Counted from the first letter of the stretch, positions 51,053-59,838 are shown. The stretch is DNA of 64,000 nucleotides from Phenylobacterium conjunctum (GCF_042679085.1 NZ_JBHTLQ010000010.1:31126-95125), one strand, 5' to 3'. A program made the numbers and translations. Notes: a model not told the origin generated them from the sequence alone.

Positions 51053-51367
51053 CGCCCCCGTTGGCGCGACGTCGAGGGCTCAGGCGACCCGCCTTGGTTG
51101 CGCCCAGCCGACGTCGCGCCCCTAGGGGATAGTTTGCGCACCTCATATCAGGGATATACTCATTTCAGGCAGCTAAAGACCCACGCGTTAACACCTGATT
51201 TACTTTCGTCACCCAAGTTTTGAGACAATAGTACAAAGGGACTGTACTGGGGGAACGGCGTAGTCCGATTTCGTTCGGGACCAAGACGCTAAACTCTGGA
51301 CCCAGTCCTCGCCGCAATTTCAGTCTGCGGCTTGAATTGTCTGTTTGCAGAGACATTGGGGATTCAG
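51053..51367. other. 315-base intergenic region with hairpins and candidate promoter
   Basis: No gene is visible here. The region holds a 12-bp perfect inverted repeat right after the sigma gene (GGCGCGACGTCG at 51063-51074, CGACGTCGCGCC at 51109-51120), possibly a terminator without a T-run. A small palindrome AGTACA-N7-TGTACT lies at 51230-51248. A TTAA-N7-TTTA at 51188-51202 is a weak CtrA-like match. An ECF-type promoter candidate at 51252-51275 faces the chemoreceptor gene. Local base composition is less GC-rich than its neighbours. Confidence 0.6.
51252..51275 (+). promoter_or_regulatory. Candidate EcfG-type promoter upstream of the chemoreceptor
   Basis: GGAAC at 51252-51256 is followed after 15 bases by CGTT at 51272-51275. 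The EcfG/SigT consensus is GGAAC, 15-17 bases, then (C)GTT. It lies about 93 bases upstream of the chemoreceptor start, and the gene just before it encodes an EcfG-like sigma factor. Confidence 0.45.
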
Positions 51368-52852
51368 TTGAGCGATCTATTCGGCCGCAAACGTGCGGCA
51401 GCCGACGCGGCGAAGCTCCGTGAAGCTGAGGGTATGGTGGCCGCCATCCACAGATCCCAGGCCGTCATCGTCTTCGAGCTGGACGGCACGATCGTGTCGG
51501 CCAACGACAACTTCCTGAAGACCCTCGGCTACCGCGCCGACGAGATCATCGGACAGCACCACAGCATCTTCCTGGCGCCCGGTGAGGCCGCCTCGGCCGA
51601 GTACAAAACCTTCTGGCGAACCCTGAACCAGGGCGAGTTCGTCGCCGCGAAGTTCCAGCGCGTCGGCAAGGGCGGACGCGGCGTCTGGATCCAGGCCTCC
51701 TACAATCCGATCCTGGACGACCAGGGAAGGCCTTGCAGGGTCGTCAAGTTCGCCACCGACATCACCGAGATCGAGGACGACCGCGCCCGGCTCGAGGTGG
51801 AGCGGCGCACGCTCCAGGCCCGCCAGGAACAGGCGGTGCAGGAAATCGCCACGGCGCTCGAACGCCTGTCCGACGGCGATCTCACCTATCGCATCCAGGC
51901 CGAACTCGCGCCCGAGTACCGGGTCCTGCAGGAGGACTTCAATCAGGCCAGCGCCCGGCTGCAGGACACCCTGAGCGGTATCGTAAGCTCGGCCGGCGGT
52001 ATCCGCACCGGCTCACAGGAGATCAGCCAGGCCACCAACGACCTGTCCCGGCGCACCGAGCAACAGGCCGCCAATCTGGAAGAGACCGCCGCCGCCCTGG
52101 AGGAGATCACCGCCACGGTGAACCAGACGGCCAGCGCCGCGCGCCAGACCCAGGAGGCGGTGACCGCGGCCCGCGCCGACGCCGACGTCTCCGGACAGGT
52201 GGTCCAGCAGGCCGTGGCCGCCATGACCGAGATCGAGCAGTCCTCGGGCCAGATCGGCCAGATCATCGGCGTCATCGACGAGATCGCCTTCCAGACCAAC
52301 CTGCTGGCCCTGAACGCGGGCGTCGAGGCCGCCCGCGCGGGCGACGCCGGCAAGGGCTTCGCCGTGGTCGCCTCCGAAGTGCGGGCCCTGGCCCAACGCT
52401 CGGCGGAGGCCGCCAAGCAGATCAAGGGCCTGATCACCGCCTCGGCCGAGCAGGTCGGCGCCGGCGTCAACCTGGTGGGCAAGACCGGCGAGGCGCTGCA
52501 GCGCATCGTGGGCCAAGTCGGACAGATCACCGACCTCGTCTCGGCCATCGCCGCCAGCGCCCAGGAGCAGGCGACGGGCCTGCATCAGGTCAACGGCGCC
52601 ATCAACCAGATGGACCAGATGACCCAGCAGAACGCCGCCATGGTGGAGCAGTCCACCGCGGCCAGCGAGAGCCTGGCGCAAGAAGCCGCGCAGCTGGACC
52701 AGATGATGGGCGCCTTCCGCCTCGGCCAAGCGTCCCAGGCCGTCGCAAGGCGCCCAGCCGCCACGACCGCGAGCCGCGGCTACGTCTCCGGCGCGGCGAC
52801 GGCGCGCAAGCTCGATCCCCGCCCGCAAGACGAGGGCTGGGAGTCCTTCTAG
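51368..52852 (+). CDS. Soluble PAS-domain methyl-accepting chemotaxis protein
   Basis: The 494-residue receptor has no membrane helix. A PAS domain covers about residues 20-130 (VIVFELDGTIVSANDNFLKT, WIQASYNPILDDQGRP). A HAMP-like segment (LSDGDLTYRIQAELAPEYRV) leads to a signalling hairpin whose tip is EIAFQTNLLALNAGVEAARA. The protein ends in GWESF, a CheR/CheB-tethering pentapeptide of the xWxxF type. It is probably a cytoplasmic sensor of redox, light or a metabolite feeding CheA-CheW. TTG 51368 has GGGGA 6 bases upstream, and LFGRKR is a usual N-terminus; an earlier TTG at 51332 is less likely. cheW follows. Confidence 0.9.
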   Translation: MSDLFGRKRAAADAAKLREAEGMVAAIHRSQAVIVFELDGTIVSANDNFLKTLGYRADEIIGQHHSIFLAPGEAASAEYKTFWRTLNQGEFVAAKFQRVGKGGRGVWIQASYNPILDDQGRPCRVVKFATDITEIEDDRARLEVERRTLQARQEQAVQEIATALERLSDGDLTYRIQAELAPEYRVLQEDFNQASARLQDTLSGIVSSAGGIRTGSQEISQATNDLSRRTEQQAANLEETAAALEEITATVNQTASAARQTQEAVTAARADADVSGQVVQQAVAAMTEIEQSSGQIGQIIGVIDEIAFQTNLLALNAGVEAARAGDAGKGFAVVASEVRALAQRSAEAAKQIKGLITASAEQVGAGVNLVGKTGEALQRIVGQVGQITDLVSAIAASAQEQATGLHQVNGAINQMDQMTQQNAAMVEQSTAASESLAQEAAQLDQMMGAFRLGQASQAVARRPAATTASRGYVSGAATARKLDPRPQDEGWESF

Positions 52853-53001
52853 CCCTGCCCCCTGCGACCTTTCGGCCGACCCGGCCCCAAGTCGCCCCGA
52901 GGCCCGCCCGCGTTAGCGCTTCATTTACCGTGGCGTTAGCTACTGAACCCTAAGCGAAGCCTGAGAGAGTCGAAGGCCCGCGGCCCGTGAAGGAACCGCC
53001 C

Positions 53002-53463
53002 ATGTCCGAATCCCAAGGTCTCCCCGCCATCGGCGCCGAGCTGGTCACCGTGGCCATCGGCGGTCAGCAGTTCGCCATCGATATCATGGTGGTGCGCGAG
53101 ATCCGCGGCTGGACCGCCTCGACCCCCCTGCCCCACGCGCCGTCCTACGTGCTGGGCATGATCAACCTGCGCGGCGCGGTCCTGCCGGTGGTGGACCTCG
53201 GCTCGCGACTGGGCCTGTCGGCCGCGACCCGCAGCAGCTCCTCGGTGGTCATCGTCGCCCATATCGACGGACGCCAGGTCGGCCTCTTGGTCGATGAGGT
53301 CTGCGATATCGTCGTGCTGGCCGAGAACATGCTGCAGCCGGCCCCGCAGGTCGGCTCGTCCCAGGCCGAGGAATTCGTCCAGGGCGTGATCACCACCGAC
53401 GCCGGCATCGTGACCCTGCTGACCCTGGGCGGCGTGCTGCCGCGGGTCGCCGAGGCCGCCTAA
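53002..53463 (+). CDS. cheW: Chemotaxis coupling protein CheW
   Basis: The 153-residue CheW has the usual fold: LVTVAIGGQQFAIDIMVVREI, LPHAPSYVLGMINLRGAVLPVVDL and VGLLVDEVCDIVVL. The NLRG-x-x-LPVVDL segment is the main family signature. CheW links receptors to CheA. It lies about 150 bases after the soluble receptor gene and may couple that receptor in particular. No CheA gene is in the window. ATG 53002 has AAGGA 7 bases upstream; an earlier GTG at 52987 is less likely. Confidence 0.93.
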   Translation: MSESQGLPAIGAELVTVAIGGQQFAIDIMVVREIRGWTASTPLPHAPSYVLGMINLRGAVLPVVDLGSRLGLSAATRSSSSVVIVAHIDGRQVGLLVDEVCDIVVLAENMLQPAPQVGSSQAEEFVQGVITTDAGIVTLLTLGGVLPRVAEAA

Positions 53464-53469
53464 ACCCGA

Positions 53470-53985
53470 TCAGTCCAGCCACTGGTAGATATACCAGTCC
53501 TGATCTATCCGCCGTTCGACATAGACGAACCGCGCCTTCTCGCCCCGCCGCGCGAAGGCGTCGGTGTCGCGCACCTGGTCCTGCGGATTGGCGGCGGGAT
53601 CATAGACCAACCCCTTGATCGATTTTGAGCCCAGGGCGCCTGGAACCAGGAAGGCGAACCTCACGGCCGTCTTGGGCGAAGCCTCCGGGCCGGTCTCGCC
53701 GGCCGCCACCGACCGCGCGCCGGTCCGGCGCAGCACCTCGCCAAGGCGCGCCACCCGGACCGCATCCGCCCCCTTGGGCTCGGCGACAACCTTGCCGCCC
53801 TTCAGGCTGACCAGATCGACGCCACGGCCCATGTCGCTCACGGCCGCCTGCAGCTGCGGCTTGTGGGCCTGATAGGTGGCGAGCAGGTCCGCGTCGCTGG
53901 GAACCTTGGCCTTGGGACCGCAGGCGGCGAGCGCCAAGGACAGGCCAAGGGCCGCAAACACGCCGGGGGTCGCTGAGCTGCGCAT
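53470..53985 (-). CDS. Predicted lipoprotein, function unknown
   Basis: The 171-residue protein has a lipoprotein signal (SLALAACGPKAK), with lipidated Cys at about residue 22 and Gly at +2, which favours outer-membrane sorting. No known domain is recognisable in the rest. The mature part is predicted alpha/beta with a C-terminal beta strand (ARFVYVERRIDQDWYIYQWL). It is convergent with cheW (6 bases between the stops) and lies upstream of no obvious operon. It ends close to the hybrid kinase gene on the same side, but I see no functional link. Confidence 0.75.
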   Translation of the reverse strand: MRSSATPGVFAALGLSLALAACGPKAKVPSDADLLATYQAHKPQLQAAVSDMGRGVDLVSLKGGKVVAEPKGADAVRVARLGEVLRRTGARSVAAGETGPEASPKTAVRFAFLVPGALGSKSIKGLVYDPAANPQDQVRDTDAFARRGEKARFVYVERRIDQDWYIYQWLD

Positions 53986-54024
53986 GGGGCGGTCATATCC
54001 GCCCAGGCGCGGCGGGTGAAGAGG

Positions 54025-56145
54025 TCAGGCCGCGCCGCGGTGATCCAGGGCCTGCTCGATCCCCGCCAGCAGCGCCGCGCCAGTCAGCGGCTTGGCCACG
54101 TGCAGGTCGGCGCCGGCCGCCAGGGCCTCAGCGCAGTGATGGGCCATGGCGTTGGCGCTCAGCACCACGATCGGGGTCCGACGGGCGGACCGCTCGGCCT
54201 CCCAATGGCGAATGGAGCGCGTGGCGGTCAGGCCGTCCATCACCGGCATCTGCAGGTCCATGAGGACCAGGTCGAAGGCGTCACGGCGCAGGGCCTCCAG
54301 CGCCTGGGCGCCGTTCTCCACCGTCTCAAGCACGATATCGAAGGGCGACAGCAGCAGCTCCACGACCTTCTGGTTGGCCAGGTTATCCTCGGCCAGCAGC
54401 ACATGCAGCGGGCGCGCGCCGGGCGCTACTGCTGGCTCGGCCGTGGCGTGGGGCGCCTCGCCCCCCACCGCCTCGCGACGCAGCGGCACGGTGAAGCGGA
54501 AGACGCTGCCCTCCCCCGGTCGGGACTCCGCGGAGATCTCGCCTCCCATGCGTTCCACCAGGGAGCGGCAGATCGCCAGCCCAAGGCCGGAGCCGCCGAA
54601 GCGGCGGGTCATGGTGGCGTCGATCTGGTTGAACCGCTGGAACAGCTGATCGGCCTGGGTCGGATCAAAGCCGACGCCCGTGTCGCTCACCGAGCAGGAC
54701 AGAGCCTCGCCCCCCTCCGGCGTTACCGCACAGTCCAGTTCGACCGCGATGGTTCCAGTCTCCGTGAACTTCACCGCATTGGACAACAGGTTGCCCAGAA
54801 CCTGGCGCAGGCGCAGGCCGTCGCCACGGAACCGGCCCTGAGCCGCCGGGCTCATATAGGACCGGAAGTTCAGTCCCTTGGCGGTGGCGTTGAGCCGGGC
54901 CATGGCCAAGGCCCCGCCGAGGGCCTCGCCCAGGTCGAACACCGCCTCCTCAAGCTCAAGCCCGCCGGCCTCGATCCGGGAGAGGTCCAGGATGTCGGAG
55001 ACCAGGGCCGCGAGGTTCACCCCGGATTCCCGGATCAGGTCGACCATCTCACGCTGCGCGCCACTGAGTTCGGTGCGGGCCAGGGCGTCGATCACGCCGA
55101 TCACCCCGTTCAGAGGCGTACGGATCTCGTGGCTCATATTGGCCAGGAAGTCGCTCTTGGCCTGGTTGGCGAGCTCGGCGGCCTCGCGCGCCGCCTCCAT
55201 CTCGCGCGCCACCTCGACCTGGGCGGTGACGTCGCGCGCGGCCGCATAGACCAGACCGTTGGACTGGCGGGCCTGCCATTCCAGGACGCGGTATTCCCCC
55301 GTCACGGTCCTGTAGCGGTTTCGGAACGCCAGGATCTCATGGCCGTGCTGAAAGATCTGGGCTTCGGCCAAGGTGGCCTCCCGGTCGTCGGGATGCATGA
55401 AGTCCAGGTAGCTCTGCCCCTCTAGCTCGGCGCGGGACCAGCCGAGCACCCGCGTCCAGGCGTCATTGACGCGGACAAACTGGGACTGGAAATCGGTGAT
55501 GCAGAGCAGGTCGGCCGAGATCTCAAAGAAGGTCGTGAGGTCGCGCGCCGCCTCGACCTCGCGTTCGGTGGCCTGGCGGGCGCGGGCGCGGTCGCGATCC
55601 CGCTCGATGGCCAGGGACGTGAGCTCGGCCGCGGCCTCGATGAAGGCGATGTCCTCCTCGGTCGGGGCGGTACAGGTCCGATGATAGATCGCGAAGCTGC
55701 CAACGACCGCGCCGTCGGCGACCCGGATCGGCTCTGACCAGCATGAGGCCAGGCCTGCGCCCTGCGCCAGGGTCTTGAAGGCCGCCCAGAGGGGGTCTGT
55801 GGCGATATCCTCCACCACCACCCGCTGTCCCGTGAACATGGCGGTCCCACAACACCCCACGTCGGGACCGATCTCGATGCCGTAGATGGCGTTGTTGTAG
55901 CTGTCCGGCAGGCTGGGGGCAGCGCCGGGGGCGATGCGCCGTCCGGTTTCGTCGAGCAGCAAAATGCTGCACAGGATGGTCGGGTCCTCAGCCTCCACCA
56001 TGCGCACAATGGCGTCGAGCATGCCCGGCAGGTCGGCCCCGGCGCCGATCAGCGCCATGGTCCGCCGGAAGACTGCAAAGGACGAGGTTCGCTTCATCCC
56101 GTCACTATGTCCCCACCCAGGCCGTAGCTGATTGACATTGCTCAC
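54025..56145 (-). CDS. Cytosolic hybrid histidine kinase (GAF-PAS-HisKA-HATPase-REC)
   Basis: The 706-residue protein has no membrane helix. A GAF domain covers about residues 35-180 (ILCSILLLDETGRRIAPGAA, CCGTAMFTGQRVVVEDIA), and a PAS/PAC domain follows at about 205-310. HisKA has its His at about 339 (NMSHEIRTPLNG). HATPase motifs are LLSNAVKFT, DTGVGFD and GSGLGLAI. The REC domain has Asp at about 630 (LMDLQMPVMDG) and Lys in AKPL. It is the fourth hybrid kinase in this window. The GAF part resembles those of GGDEF/kinase proteins that sense small molecules. The start at 56145 is uncertain; ATG 56097 is an alternative. Confidence 0.91.
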   Translation of the reverse strand: MSNVNQLRPGWGHSDGMKRTSSFAVFRRTMALIGAGADLPGMLDAIVRMVEAEDPTILCSILLLDETGRRIAPGAAPSLPDSYNNAIYGIEIGPDVGCCGTAMFTGQRVVVEDIATDPLWAAFKTLAQGAGLASCWSEPIRVADGAVVGSFAIYHRTCTAPTEEDIAFIEAAAELTSLAIERDRDRARARQATEREVEAARDLTTFFEISADLLCITDFQSQFVRVNDAWTRVLGWSRAELEGQSYLDFMHPDDREATLAEAQIFQHGHEILAFRNRYRTVTGEYRVLEWQARQSNGLVYAAARDVTAQVEVAREMEAAREAAELANQAKSDFLANMSHEIRTPLNGVIGVIDALARTELSGAQREMVDLIRESGVNLAALVSDILDLSRIEAGGLELEEAVFDLGEALGGALAMARLNATAKGLNFRSYMSPAAQGRFRGDGLRLRQVLGNLLSNAVKFTETGTIAVELDCAVTPEGGEALSCSVSDTGVGFDPTQADQLFQRFNQIDATMTRRFGGSGLGLAICRSLVERMGGEISAESRPGEGSVFRFTVPLRREAVGGEAPHATAEPAVAPGARPLHVLLAEDNLANQKVVELLLSPFDIVLETVENGAQALEALRRDAFDLVLMDLQMPVMDGLTATRSIRHWEAERSARRTPIVVLSANAMAHHCAEALAAGADLHVAKPLTGAALLAGIEQALDHRGAA

Positions 56146-56261
56146 AATCCGCCGAGAGGATCACGCGACATTTCGCCCCACAAGCGAAACCTGCTGAAGC
56201 GCCCGCATTGCTACCAGGGGTTTGCTGGCGATCTGGCGAGGCTCGATCTAGGCTCGCGGCC

Positions 56262-58670
56262 ATGCGATCCCTGGCCGCCCCGCCCCATTTTGTCCTGAGC
56301 GCCCGCGCACGCGGCCTTGTCACCCTGAATGAGGCCGACGGGTCGGCGGTGGTCCACCTGGCGGTGTTGGAAGAGGATTTGATCCGCGTCGTCGTCCTGC
56401 CGCGCGGCGGGTTCGACCTGGCGCGCACCTGGGCCATCGCCCCCGGGGAGACCGACGTCGCCGACGACGGACGCGACCGCCTGGACCTGAGCGGCTTCGC
56501 CTGCCCGGATTTCCAGCTGGTCGAGGATGGTCGCAACCTGACCCTTGAGACCGCGCAACTGAGGCTGAGCGTCGCGCTCAAGGGCTTCTTCTGCCGTTGG
56601 GAGATGCGGGACCGGTCCGGCGCCTGGCGGGAAATCGCCAGGGACCGTCCCACCCAGGCCTATGACTTCGACTACTGGGCGCGCGGCCCCCGCCACTATC
56701 TGCGCCGGACACCCGGCGAGCGTTATGTGGGGCTGGGTGAGCGGGCCGGCCCGATGGACCGGGCGGGCGGGCTCTATCGACTGAACAATGTCGACGCCAT
56801 GGGCTACGACGCCGCCAGCTCGGACCCGCTCTACAAGCACATCCCGTTCTACATCACCCTGGGCGCCGACGATCCGGCCCGCGCCTTTGGTCTGTTCTAT
56901 GACACCCTGGCCGACTGCACGTTCGATTTCGGACGGGAGCGCAGCAACTATCACGGCCTCTATCGCAGCTTCGCCGCCGAGGCCGGCGACCTCGACTACT
57001 ATGTGATCGCCGGGCCGAGCGTGCTGGACGTCACCCGCAGGTTCACCTGGCTCACCGGGCGGCCGATCTTCACCCCGCGCTGGGGCCTGGGCTATTCCGG
57101 CTCGACCATGAGCTACACCGATGCGCCCGACGCCCAGGCGCAGATGGCGAGGTTCCTGGAGGGGCTGGCCGCCCACGACCTGCCCTGCTCTTCCTTCCAC
57201 CTGTCCAGCGGCTACACCTCCATCGGCCCGCGCCGCTATGTCTTCCATTGGAACCGGGAAAAGTTCCCCGATCCCAAGGGCTTCACGGCGTCCTATGAGG
57301 CGGCCGGCGTCAAGCTGTGCGCCAATATCAAGCCCTGCCTTTTGGACGACCATCCCCTGTTCGGCGAGGCCAGGGACCAGGGCCTATTCATCGCCGATGC
57401 GGCGGGCGAGCCGGTGATGACCCAGTTCTGGGACGGGCTCGGCGCCTATCTCGACTTCACCAATCCGGCCACCCGAACCTGGTGGAAGGCCCAGGTCACG
57501 ACCCAGCTGCTGGAGGTCGGGATCGCGGCGACCTGGAACGACAACAATGAATTCGAGGTGGTCTCGCCGCAGGCCCAGGCGGCGATGAACGGCCAACCGC
57601 GGGCCGCCATCGAGACCAAGCCCCTGCAGACCCTGTTGATGATGCGCGCATCGGCGCAGGCCCAGCGGGCGCACAGCCCGGGCGAGCGCCCCTTTCTCGT
57701 GTCGCGGGCCGGGGTCGCCGGCATGCAGCGCTATGTCCAGACCTGGTCGGGCGACAACTACACCGCCTGGGGGACCATCCGCTTCAATCAGAAGATGGGG
57801 CTGGGCCTGGCCCTGAGTGGGGTCAGCAATTCCGGCCATGACGTCGGCGGGTTCGCCGGGCCGGCGCCGGACGCCGAGCTGCTGGCCCGCTGGGTGGCGG
57901 CCGGGATCTTCCAGCCGCGGTTCTCGATCCACAGCTGGAACGACGACGGCAGCGTCAATGAGCCCTGGATGCATCCGGAAGCGACCCCGGCGGTGCGCGC
58001 GCTGATCCGCCTGCGGGGCCTGCTGGAGCCCCTGCTCTACGACCTGCTGTTCCGCCATCACCGCGATTTCGAGGTGATCACCCGCCCCCTGTTCGCCCAG
58101 TTCCCGGACGATCCCGCCTGCCTGGCCGATGGCGACGAGATGATGCTGGGGCCGGACCTGCTGGTGGCGCCGGTGATGGACCCTGGCGTGACCGAGCGGA
58201 TCGTGCGCGCCCCCGCCGGCTGTGACTGGCGGGAGTTCTGGAGCGGGGCGCGGACGCCGGGCGGGGCTGAGGTGACACTGCCGGCGCCCTGGGACCAGCC
58301 GCCGCTGCTGGTGCGCGATGGCGCGGCCCTGCCCATCTCCACCGACCCACGCAATCCCCGTCGCCGCCGTCTTGAGAGCTTCGGCTGGCTGGTGTTCCCG
58401 CGTGAGCAAGGCGAGAGCCTCGGCGAAGCTTTCGATGACGACGGCGTCACCGAGGCCTGGCGAGACGGTGACTTTTCCCTGCGTCGCCTGAGGCTTACCG
58501 CGACCTCTGAAGACCTGGAGATCGCGCCGGAGGACCCGACGGAGCGGATCGAAGTCTGGCTTCCGGCCAAAGAACAACGCCCGGCCCGCGCCCTCGGCTG
58601 GCGGATCACGGCGGATCAGACCCAATCCGGACGCCGCCGGCTCATCCTTGAGCGGATCGCCCCCGTATAG
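56262..58670 (+). CDS. Glycoside hydrolase family 31 (alpha-glucosidase/alpha-xylosidase-like)
   Basis: The 802-residue GH31 protein has the N-terminal galactose-mutarotase-like domain, a TIM barrel and two C-terminal beta domains. The catalytic nucleophile is Asp at about 427 in TWNDNNEFEV, and the acid/base Asp at about 498 in WSGDNYTAWG. YVGLGERAGPMDRAG is the family's N-terminal signature. Members hydrolyse alpha-glucosides, alpha-xylosides or sulfoquinovosides; which applies here is not clear. No signal peptide is seen at the chosen ATG 56262, so it is probably cytoplasmic. An earlier in-frame start at 56208 has no support. The DUF1295 gene follows 26 bases later. Confidence 0.9.
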   Translation: MRSLAAPPHFVLSARARGLVTLNEADGSAVVHLAVLEEDLIRVVVLPRGGFDLARTWAIAPGETDVADDGRDRLDLSGFACPDFQLVEDGRNLTLETAQLRLSVALKGFFCRWEMRDRSGAWREIARDRPTQAYDFDYWARGPRHYLRRTPGERYVGLGERAGPMDRAGGLYRLNNVDAMGYDAASSDPLYKHIPFYITLGADDPARAFGLFYDTLADCTFDFGRERSNYHGLYRSFAAEAGDLDYYVIAGPSVLDVTRRFTWLTGRPIFTPRWGLGYSGSTMSYTDAPDAQAQMARFLEGLAAHDLPCSSFHLSSGYTSIGPRRYVFHWNREKFPDPKGFTASYEAAGVKLCANIKPCLLDDHPLFGEARDQGLFIADAAGEPVMTQFWDGLGAYLDFTNPATRTWWKAQVTTQLLEVGIAATWNDNNEFEVVSPQAQAAMNGQPRAAIETKPLQTLLMMRASAQAQRAHSPGERPFLVSRAGVAGMQRYVQTWSGDNYTAWGTIRFNQKMGLGLALSGVSNSGHDVGGFAGPAPDAELLARWVAAGIFQPRFSIHSWNDDGSVNEPWMHPEATPAVRALIRLRGLLEPLLYDLLFRHHRDFEVITRPLFAQFPDDPACLADGDEMMLGPDLLVAPVMDPGVTERIVRAPAGCDWREFWSGARTPGGAEVTLPAPWDQPPLLVRDGAALPISTDPRNPRRRRLESFGWLVFPREQGESLGEAFDDDGVTEAWRDGDFSLRRLRLTATSEDLEIAPEDPTERIEVWLPAKEQRPARALGWRITADQTQSGRRRLILERIAPV

Positions 58671-58696
58671 ACCACAACAGACCTCTCGGAGCCCCC

Positions 58697-59491
58697 ATGC
58701 CCCTGCCCCAGTTGTTGGCCCTGAACGCCGTTGTCCTCGTCGCCCTGATCCTGGTCCTGTGGGCCGTCAACCTGAAGACCCGTGACCCGAGCTTCATCGA
58801 CGCCTGGTGGGGCGCCGGCATGGGCCTGGCGGCGGCGGTCAGCTACCTGGCCGTGGGCAATCACGGCGCGCGGCAGGCGGTCCTGACGGCGATCTGCGTC
58901 GCCTGGGGCCTGCGGCTCGGGATCTACCTGTTCCGCCGCTGGCGCGCCCACGGACCCGACCGGCGCTATGTGCGGATGATGGCCGACGCGCAGACCCGAC
59001 GCGGCTGGAGCTATGGCTTCGCCTCGCTGATCCTGGTCTTCGCCCTGCAGGCGCCGCTGCAGATCCTGGTCTGCCTGCCGGTTCAGCTGGGCCAGTACGG
59101 CCCCACGACCCTCGGCCCGGTGGCCATGGCCGGCGCTGTCCTGGCGGTGTTCGGCCTGGTGTTCGAGAGCGTCGGGGACTGGCAGCTGTCGCGGTTCAAG
59201 GCCGATCCGACCAATGCGGGCAAGGTGCTGGACACCGGCCTATGGCGCTATACTCGGCACCCGAACTATTTCGGCGACGCCTGTGTCTGGTGGGGTCTGG
59301 GCCTGATCGGAACCGAGGCCGGCGGGCCGGGCCTCATCGCCCTGGCCGGGCCGGTGCTGATCACCTTCCTGCTGACGCGGGTCAGCGGGGTGCCGACCTC
59401 GGAGGCCGGCATCGCCAAGCGGCGGCCGGACTATGCGGCCTATCTGGCGCGCACCTCGGGGTTCATTCCCCTGCCGCCGAAGCAGATCTAG
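58697..59491 (+). CDS. DUF1295 membrane protein (steroid 5-alpha-reductase-like)
   Basis: The 264-residue protein has about six to seven membrane segments. It ends with the DUF1295 signature: LDTGLWRYTRHPNYFGDACVW is the region, with core WRYTRHPNYFGD, followed by GVPTSEAGIAKRRPDYAAYL. This family is related to steroid 5-alpha-reductase and isoprenylcysteine methyltransferases and probably uses NAD(P)H or SAM. Substrate is unknown. The start has CGGAG upstream. It lies 26 bases after the GH31 gene, so the two may be cotranscribed. Confidence 0.88.
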   Translation: MPLPQLLALNAVVLVALILVLWAVNLKTRDPSFIDAWWGAGMGLAAAVSYLAVGNHGARQAVLTAICVAWGLRLGIYLFRRWRAHGPDRRYVRMMADAQTRRGWSYGFASLILVFALQAPLQILVCLPVQLGQYGPTTLGPVAMAGAVLAVFGLVFESVGDWQLSRFKADPTNAGKVLDTGLWRYTRHPNYFGDACVWWGLGLIGTEAGGPGLIALAGPVLITFLLTRVSGVPTSEAGIAKRRPDYAAYLARTSGFIPLPPKQI

Positions 59492-59501
59492 TTCAAAAAT
59501 T

Positions 59502-59553
59502 TAGAGCGTGATGGCCGCCGAAACCGGAAACCACTTTCGGCTATCACGCTCTA
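59502..59553. repeat. Alphaproteobacterial palindromic repeat ending in TATCACGCTCTA
   Basis: TAGAGCGTGAT (59502-59512) and ATCACGCTCTA (59543-59553) are perfect reverse complements. Inner GCCGAAA and TTTCGGC also pair around the AAACCGGAAACCACTTTCGG core. This is a well-known type of dispersed intergenic repeat in alphaproteobacteria. Its right end supplies the stop codon of the small zinc-ribbon gene. Confidence 0.85.
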
Positions 59554-59838
59554 GGACTTCCTGATCAGCCGGGCGCGCACGCGGGACGGGGTGGGGTCGG
59601 TGCGGAACTCGCCGGCCAGGCCCAGGCGGGCGTTGCAGTTGGGGCAGCGGACCGCCTCGTCATCTGCGGCGTCGGGCGCAGGCGTGAAGGCCTTGCCGCA
59701 GGGCTTGCACTTCCACCAGACGTCCAGCACGGGCGGAGGCGGCGGCGGCGCAGGCTTCCTGACCAGTTCCGGAGGCAGCTTAGGCGTCACCCCGGACTTC
59801 AGCTTCAGAATGGGGCGGCGCGGGGGCTCGGTCGTCAT
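59551..59838 (-). CDS. Small zinc-ribbon protein, function unknown
   Basis: The 95-residue protein has a proline-rich middle (VRKPAPPPPPPVLDVW) and a C-terminal zinc ribbon with two Cys pairs, WKCKPCGKAF and VRCPNCNARLG. The ribbon could bind zinc for RNA, DNA or protein contacts. The start ATG 59838 (MTTEPPRRPILKLKSGV) is preferred because the basic, structured-looking sequence begins there. Its TAG stop lies inside the right arm of a palindromic repeat. Homologous short zinc-ribbon proteins exist in Caulobacterales, but I know no function. Confidence 0.6.
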   Translation of the reverse strand: MTTEPPRRPILKLKSGVTPKLPPELVRKPAPPPPPPVLDVWWKCKPCGKAFTPAPDAADDEAVRCPNCNARLGLAGEFRTDPTPSRVRARLIRKS

